Of a DNA stretch of 64,000 bases, positions 60,260 to 64,000 are shown piece by piece (position 1 is the stretch's first letter; each line of letters starts with the position of its first letter). The stretch spans positions 42,155 to 106,154 of the forward strand of contig CAJUSO010000005.1 in the NCBI GenBank assembly GCA_910588965.1, written 5' to 3'. The translations under genes and the position numbers were made by a program. The notes below the pieces were generated by a model, which ran no database searches, was not told where the DNA came from, and was given only the letters and a program-made list of their open reading frames with translations. This stretch comes from an uncultured Lachnospiraceae bacterium (GTDB taxonomy: Bacteria; Bacillota; Clostridia; Lachnospirales; Lachnospiraceae).

Positions 60260-60524
60260 AAAGGTTCCCATGCGCCAGTGTGTTGGCTGTGGAGAGATGA
60301 AAAGCAAAAGGGAAATGCTCCGTGTCATCAAGACGCCAGAAGGTGAAATCCTTTTGGATGTGACCGGAAAGAAGAATGGCAGGGGCGCTTACCTTTGCCC
60401 AAATGCAGAATGCCTCGCAAAAGCCCTGAAGGCAAAAGGCCTGGAACGTTCCCTCAAAGCCGCCATACCTCAAGAAAGCATTGAAAATTTGGTAAAGGAG
60501 ATGGAAAACATTGCAGCAAGATAG
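60252..60524 (+). CDS. ylxR: YlxR family RNA-binding protein (DUF448)
   Basis: The 90-residue protein has the YlxR pattern VPMRQCVGCGEMKSKREMLR, LDVTGKKNGRGAYLCPNAEC and a C-terminal helix. The family is a small nucleic-acid binding protein linked to nusA. ATG 60252 has AAGGCGG at 60240-60246; it overlaps the end of nusA by 8 bases. An upstream GTG at 60246 is possible but too close to the site. Confidence 0.92.
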   Translation: MNKKVPMRQCVGCGEMKSKREMLRVIKTPEGEILLDVTGKKNGRGAYLCPNAECLAKALKAKGLERSLKAAIPQESIENLVKEMENIAAR

Positions 60525-60864
60525 GATATTGTCCATGCTTGGGTTAGCCACAAGGGCAGGGAAAGTGGCGAGCGGTGAATTTTCTACGGAGAAAGCGGTA
60601 AAGGATGGGAAGGCATCCCTGGTGGTAGTATCTTCGGAGGCGTCTGATAACACGAAGAAAAAGTTTTATAATATGTGCTCTTATTACAAAGTCCCAATTT
60701 ACACCTATGCGCCTATGGAAGCGTTGGGCCATGCGATTGGCAAAGGGTTCCGTGCATCCCTTGCCGTTTTGGATGCAGGGTTTGCCAAGAGCCTGGAGGA
60801 AAAGCTGCAGGCGGCAGGAATACCTGAGATAACAGATTCCGTGGAATCAGGAGGTGCAGAATAG
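60511..60864 (+). CDS. ylxQ: L7Ae/L30e family ribosomal-like protein (YlxQ)
   Basis: The 117-residue protein has the L7Ae pattern (ILSMLGLATRAGKVASGEFS, VVVSSEASDNTKKKFYNMCS, YTYAPMEALGHAIGKG). It probably binds kink-turn RNA. The start is a TTG at 60511 because AAAGGAG (60494-60500) sits at the right distance and the frame overlaps ylxR by 14 bases; ATG 60535 would remove conserved residues. The infB gene follows after a 220-base repeat-containing spacer. Confidence 0.88.
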   Translation: MQQDRILSMLGLATRAGKVASGEFSTEKAVKDGKASLVVVSSEASDNTKKKFYNMCSYYKVPIYTYAPMEALGHAIGKGFRASLAVLDAGFAKSLEEKLQAAGIPEITDSVESGGAE

Positions 60865-60883
60865 GCAGAAACCGTGGAGTCAG

Positions 60884-61014
60884 GATAGCCGGAACGGACG
60901 GAAGGTATGGGATAGGATAGCCGGAACGGACGGAAGGCATGGGATAGGATGGCCGGAACGGACGGAAGGCATGGAATTAGGGGAAGCAGTTAACGGAAGG
61001 CATGGGATAGGATG
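60884..61014 (+). repeat. 32-bp tandem repeat between ylxQ and infB
   Basis: Units start at 60884, 60916 and 60948 (GATAGCCGGAACGGACGGAA then GGYATGGGATAG), with a degenerate fourth copy ending near 61014. The period is exactly 32 bases. No gene or terminator is visible, and read-through to infB is expected. It is not a CRISPR array because there are no unique spacers. Confidence 0.85.
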
Positions 61015-61088
61015 GATTATTATAGAAGGCAGGGAAGCACAAGGATTATGGAATGGCAGATAATATGAAATATCGGAGGTAGTAACGT

Positions 61089-64000
61089 ATGGCAAAAATC
61101 AGGATATATGAAATTGCAAAAGAATTAAAAATACAGCCGAAAGAGGTGGTGGGATTTTTGAAAGAGAAGAACATTGAAGGGAAGGTGGCTAGCAGTTCCA
61201 TTGAGGACGAGACGATTGCCATGGTGAGGGAGCGGTTCGCCCAAGGGAATGCGAAAAGCCAAAAACAGGGCACAGAAGAGAAGAAACCATCGAAAGGGCA
61301 GGCTTCCGCAAAAGGGGAAGCGCCCAAAAAAGCAGCAGAAGCAAAAAAAGGAGAAGAGGCAAATATGTCAGGGGAGCCAAAGAAAATAGCGGAACCTAAG
61401 AAAGCAGCAGATAAGAAGGCAGAAGAGCCCAAGAAGGCGGCAGAGGCCAAGAAAACAGAGGAAGGAAGAAAGGAAGGGGCAGCCCAAGAGGGAGGGCAGA
61501 ACGCAGAACGCCCCAAGAAGAAGGCGAGCATTACAGCGGTATTCAACCCGCAGAACAGTAAAACCGCACCGAAGCGTACAAGGGGTGGGGACAGGAACAA
61601 AGCCCAAGGGGAGAAAGGGAGGAACCAGGGCGAGCGCACAGGTAGGTTCCAGGGGGAGAGGACACAGAAGGGGAAGGAAGAAAAGAACAGCCTGCCTAAG
61701 GGGCAGGAAGGCCGCGGCCAGGTAAGCCAGGCGCAGGACGAGAAGGATAGGGGCAGCCGCATCCAGGAAAACCGCGACCGGGATGGCAGGGGCCAAGAGG
61801 GGAGAGAACAGAATAACCGCAGCCAGGAAGGCCGCGACCGGAATAACAGAGGCCAGGAAGCCAGGGGCGGAGGGAACCAAGGAAACCGCGACCGGGGCAA
61901 CCGGAACCAGGGGGAACAGGATAGGAATAACCGTTACCAAAGGGACCGGGATGGGAATGGCAGGCCCCAGGGAGACCGTGACCGTAACAGCCGACCCCAG
62001 GGAGACCGCGACCGTAATAACCGTTACCGGGGAGACCGGGATGGGAACAGCAGGCCTCAGGGGGACCGTGACCGTAACAGCCGACCCCAAGGGGACCGCG
62101 ACCGTAATAACCGTTACCGGGGAGACCGGGATGGGAACAGCAGGCCCCAAGGGGACCATAGCCGGAATGACAGGCCCCAGGGAGACCGTGGGAACCGCCC
62201 GCCGAGGGATCGTGACCGTAATAACCGTTTTTCCGGGGATAGGAATAACAACAGGGGTGCACAGGGCGCGCGCCCAGGCCAAGGCGGCCGCCCAGGGCAG
62301 AGGAACCGTTTTGAGCAGGAAATCAATAAAATGAACCAGAACTCCCAATCCGTGCCCATGGATGAGGCAAGGGGCAAGGAAAGCCGCGAGCGTGACAACC
62401 GCAAAGGCGGCAGCCAGCGGCATGAAAAGGAACTGATGGGCAAGAAGAAGGAGCGTTTTGATAACCTGGAAAAGAAGGGCAGGGGGAAAAAGGAACAGCC
62501 CAAGCAGCCGCAGCAGAAAGCAGAGGAAGTGATTAAGACACTGACCCTGCCAGAGAAGATGACGATTAAAGAATTGGCAGACCGCATGAAGGTACAGTCT
62601 TCTGTTATTATCAAGAAACTGTTCCTGCAAGGGAAAGTCTTTACGGTAAACAGTGAGATTGATTTTGCCATGGCCGAGGAGATCGCATTAGAATTTAACT
62701 GCATCTGTGAGCAGGAGGAAAAGGTGGATGTCATTGCGGAACTGCTGAAGGAGGCAGAAGAGGATGTGTCTACCCAGGAGAAGCGCCCGCCGGTTGTCTG
62801 TGTCATGGGGCATGTAGACCATGGCAAGACATCCCTTTTGGATGCAATCCGTGATACCCATGTGATAGATAAGGAAGCAGGCGGCATTACACAGCATATC
62901 GGGGCTTACATGGTAGAGTGCAACGGGGAGAAAATCACGTTCCTGGATACCCCCGGCCATGAGGCATTTACCGCAATGCGTATGCGCGGGGCCAATGCTA
63001 CGGATATTGCCATCCTTGTGGTAGCGGCAGACGACGGCGTAATGCCCCAGACGGTGGAGGCCATCAGCCATGCCAAGGCCGCAGAGGTGGAGATTATCGT
63101 GGCCATCAACAAGATTGATAAGCCAAGCGCCAATATTGAACGTGTGAAGCAGGAATTGGCAGAATATGAGTTAATCCCGGAGGATTGGGGCGGGAGCACG
63201 ATTTTCGTGCCAGTGTCTGCCCATACCCACGAAGGGATTGACAGCTTGCTGGAAATGGTGCTGCTGACAGCGGAAATCAGCGAGCTGAAGGCGAACCCGA
63301 ACCGGAATGCAAGGGGGCTAGTCATTGAGGCGCAGCTGGATAAAGGGCGCGGTTCCGTGGCTACCGTCCTGGTGCAGAAGGGTACGCTTAAAGTGGGGCA
63401 GCCCGTTGCCTGCGGAAGCTGCTACGGCAAGGTCCGGGCTATGATTGACGACAAGGGCAGGAGGGTCAAAGAAGCAGGGCCTTCCACACCGGTGGAAATA
63501 TTAGGCTTGAATAATGTGCCCAATGCTGGGGAAATCTTTGTATGTACGGATACGGAGAAAGAAGCCAAGAGCTTTGCAGAGACCTTTATATCTGAAGGGC
63601 GCGAACGGATGCTGGAGGATACCAAGGCCAGGATGTCCTTAGACGACCTGTTCTCCCAGATCCAGTCCGGGAATATTAAGGAACTGCCGATTATTGTAAA
63701 AGCAGATGTGCAGGGTTCCGTGGAGGCCGTGAAGCAGAGCCTGGTGAAGCTTTCCAACGAAGAGGTCGTGGTAAAGGTCATCCATGGCGGCGTAGGGGCC
63801 ATCAACGAGTCGGACGTAAGCTTAGCTTCTGCTTCCAATGCCATTATCATTGGGTTTAACGTGCGCCCAGACGCCACGGCGAAGGCGACGGCAGAGCGGG
63901 AGAGCGTGGACGTGCGGCTGTACAAGGTGATTTACAATGCCATTGAGGATGTGCAGGCAGCCATGAAGGGCATGCTGGATCCGATCTTTGAGGAGAAGGT
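61089..64000 (+). CDS. infB: Translation initiation factor IF-2 (3' end outside window)
   Basis: The first 970 codons are visible and the frame is open at 64000. An N-terminal IF2N domain (AKIRIYEIAKELKIQPKEVV) is followed by a very long hydrophilic linker (about residues 60-480), first Lys/Ala/Glu-rich, then repeats of the form RDRDGNGRPQGDRDRN. The second IF2N domain (TIKELADRMKVQSSVIIKKL, about 492-511) leads to the GTPase domain with G1 GHVDHGKTS (574-582), the G3 motif DTPGHEAF and the G4 motif NKID. ATG 61089 is preceded by GGAGGTAGT. It delivers initiator tRNA to the ribosome. Confidence 0.96.
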   Translation, partial: MAKIRIYEIAKELKIQPKEVVGFLKEKNIEGKVASSSIEDETIAMVRERFAQGNAKSQKQGTEEKKPSKGQASAKGEAPKKAAEAKKGEEANMSGEPKKIAEPKKAADKKAEEPKKAAEAKKTEEGRKEGAAQEGGQNAERPKKKASITAVFNPQNSKTAPKRTRGGDRNKAQGEKGRNQGERTGRFQGERTQKGKEEKNSLPKGQEGRGQVSQAQDEKDRGSRIQENRDRDGRGQEGREQNNRSQEGRDRNNRGQEARGGGNQGNRDRGNRNQGEQDRNNRYQRDRDGNGRPQGDRDRNSRPQGDRDRNNRYRGDRDGNSRPQGDRDRNSRPQGDRDRNNRYRGDRDGNSRPQGDHSRNDRPQGDRGNRPPRDRDRNNRFSGDRNNNRGAQGARPGQGGRPGQRNRFEQEINKMNQNSQSVPMDEARGKESRERDNRKGGSQRHEKELMGKKKERFDNLEKKGRGKKEQPKQPQQKAEEVIKTLTLPEKMTIKELADRMKVQSSVIIKKLFLQGKVFTVNSEIDFAMAEEIALEFNCICEQEEKVDVIAELLKEAEEDVSTQEKRPPVVCVMGHVDHGKTSLLDAIRDTHVIDKEAGGITQHIGAYMVECNGEKITFLDTPGHEAFTAMRMRGANATDIAILVVAADDGVMPQTVEAISHAKAAEVEIIVAINKIDKPSANIERVKQELAEYELIPEDWGGSTIFVPVSAHTHEGIDSLLEMVLLTAEISELKANPNRNARGLVIEAQLDKGRGSVATVLVQKGTLKVGQPVACGSCYGKVRAMIDDKGRRVKEAGPSTPVEILGLNNVPNAGEIFVCTDTEKEAKSFAETFISEGRERMLEDTKARMSLDDLFSQIQSGNIKELPIIVKADVQGSVEAVKQSLVKLSNEEVVVKVIHGGVGAINESDVSLASASNAIIIGFNVRPDATAKATAERESVDVRLYKVIYNAIEDVQAAMKGMLDPIFEEK

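Noticed and set aside
60884..61014. CRISPR array
   Set aside because: The repeats are directly adjacent with no unique spacers, and no cas genes are present.
61783..62334. 183-codon frame inside infB
   Set aside because: It is an out-of-frame shadow created by the repetitive linker of IF-2, which is clearly the coding frame.

Overview
The window reads as a chromosome segment of a Gram-positive, spore-forming Clostridia member, most likely a Lachnospiraceae gut anaerobe. The support is gene content (YlmC/YmxH, YqeG, NrdR, GatCAB with AspRS, a T-box leader, a GlpK plus FAD-oxidoreductase trio with a DUF1667 protein, QueH), strong AAGGAGG ribosome binding sites, sigma-A promoters of the TTGACA/TATAAT type, and roughly 50% GC in the core genes. 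Species cannot be fixed from the sequence.

Layout. 1-9.9 kb is the late end of a contractile-tailed (PBSX/Mu-like baseplate) prophage: hub, DUF2577, gp25-like, baseplate J, YmfQ-like, a long tail fibre, a fibre-linked glycosyltransferase, holin and amidase. A small holin-like toxin with a convergent antisense RNA follows. The prophage stops at a 3' fragment of a tRNA-Lys(UUU) gene (9890-9936) that still has the tRNA terminator behind it, so this is one attachment site. 10-11.2 kb holds decayed mobile-element debris (frameshifted TnpV, degenerate excisionase-like HTH gene) in front of a complete, AT-richer response regulator/ABC transporter/histidine kinase cassette with a four-copy operator. 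14.9-24 kb is core: YceD-rpmF, a glycerol catabolism cassette (DUF624, glpK, two flavoproteins, DUF1667), ylmC, nrdR, yqeG, rpiB, efp. 24-28 kb has an ECF sigma/anti-sigma pair and a rhodanese-TtcA fusion.

28.0-34.7 kb is the most interesting region: three translationally coupled genes on the minus strand (large helical-repeat protein, SWIM zinc-finger protein, retron-type reverse transcriptase), matching the component set I recall for Type XIII retrons (ARM + WHSWIM + RT). Divergently upstream, on the plus strand, a consensus promoter drives a stretch with the architecture of a retron msr-msd RNA: a1/a2 pairing of 13 of 14 nt, a short 3-nt-loop hairpin, and a long 4+7+16 bp hairpin.

34.8-64 kb returns mostly to core functions: a secreted GH43 arabinanase, two DUF4230 proteins, a T-box-controlled aspS-(GNAT::gatC)-gatA-gatB operon in which GatC is fused to an acetyltransferase, a Bce-like two-component/ABC module sharing an operator motif at two promoters, a MarR-MATE pair, a VanY-like peptidase with tandem repeats, queH, argH, asd, and the rimP-nusA-ylxR-ylxQ-infB operon cut by the window end. 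NusA has a long acidic repeat tail and IF-2 a long basic repeat linker.
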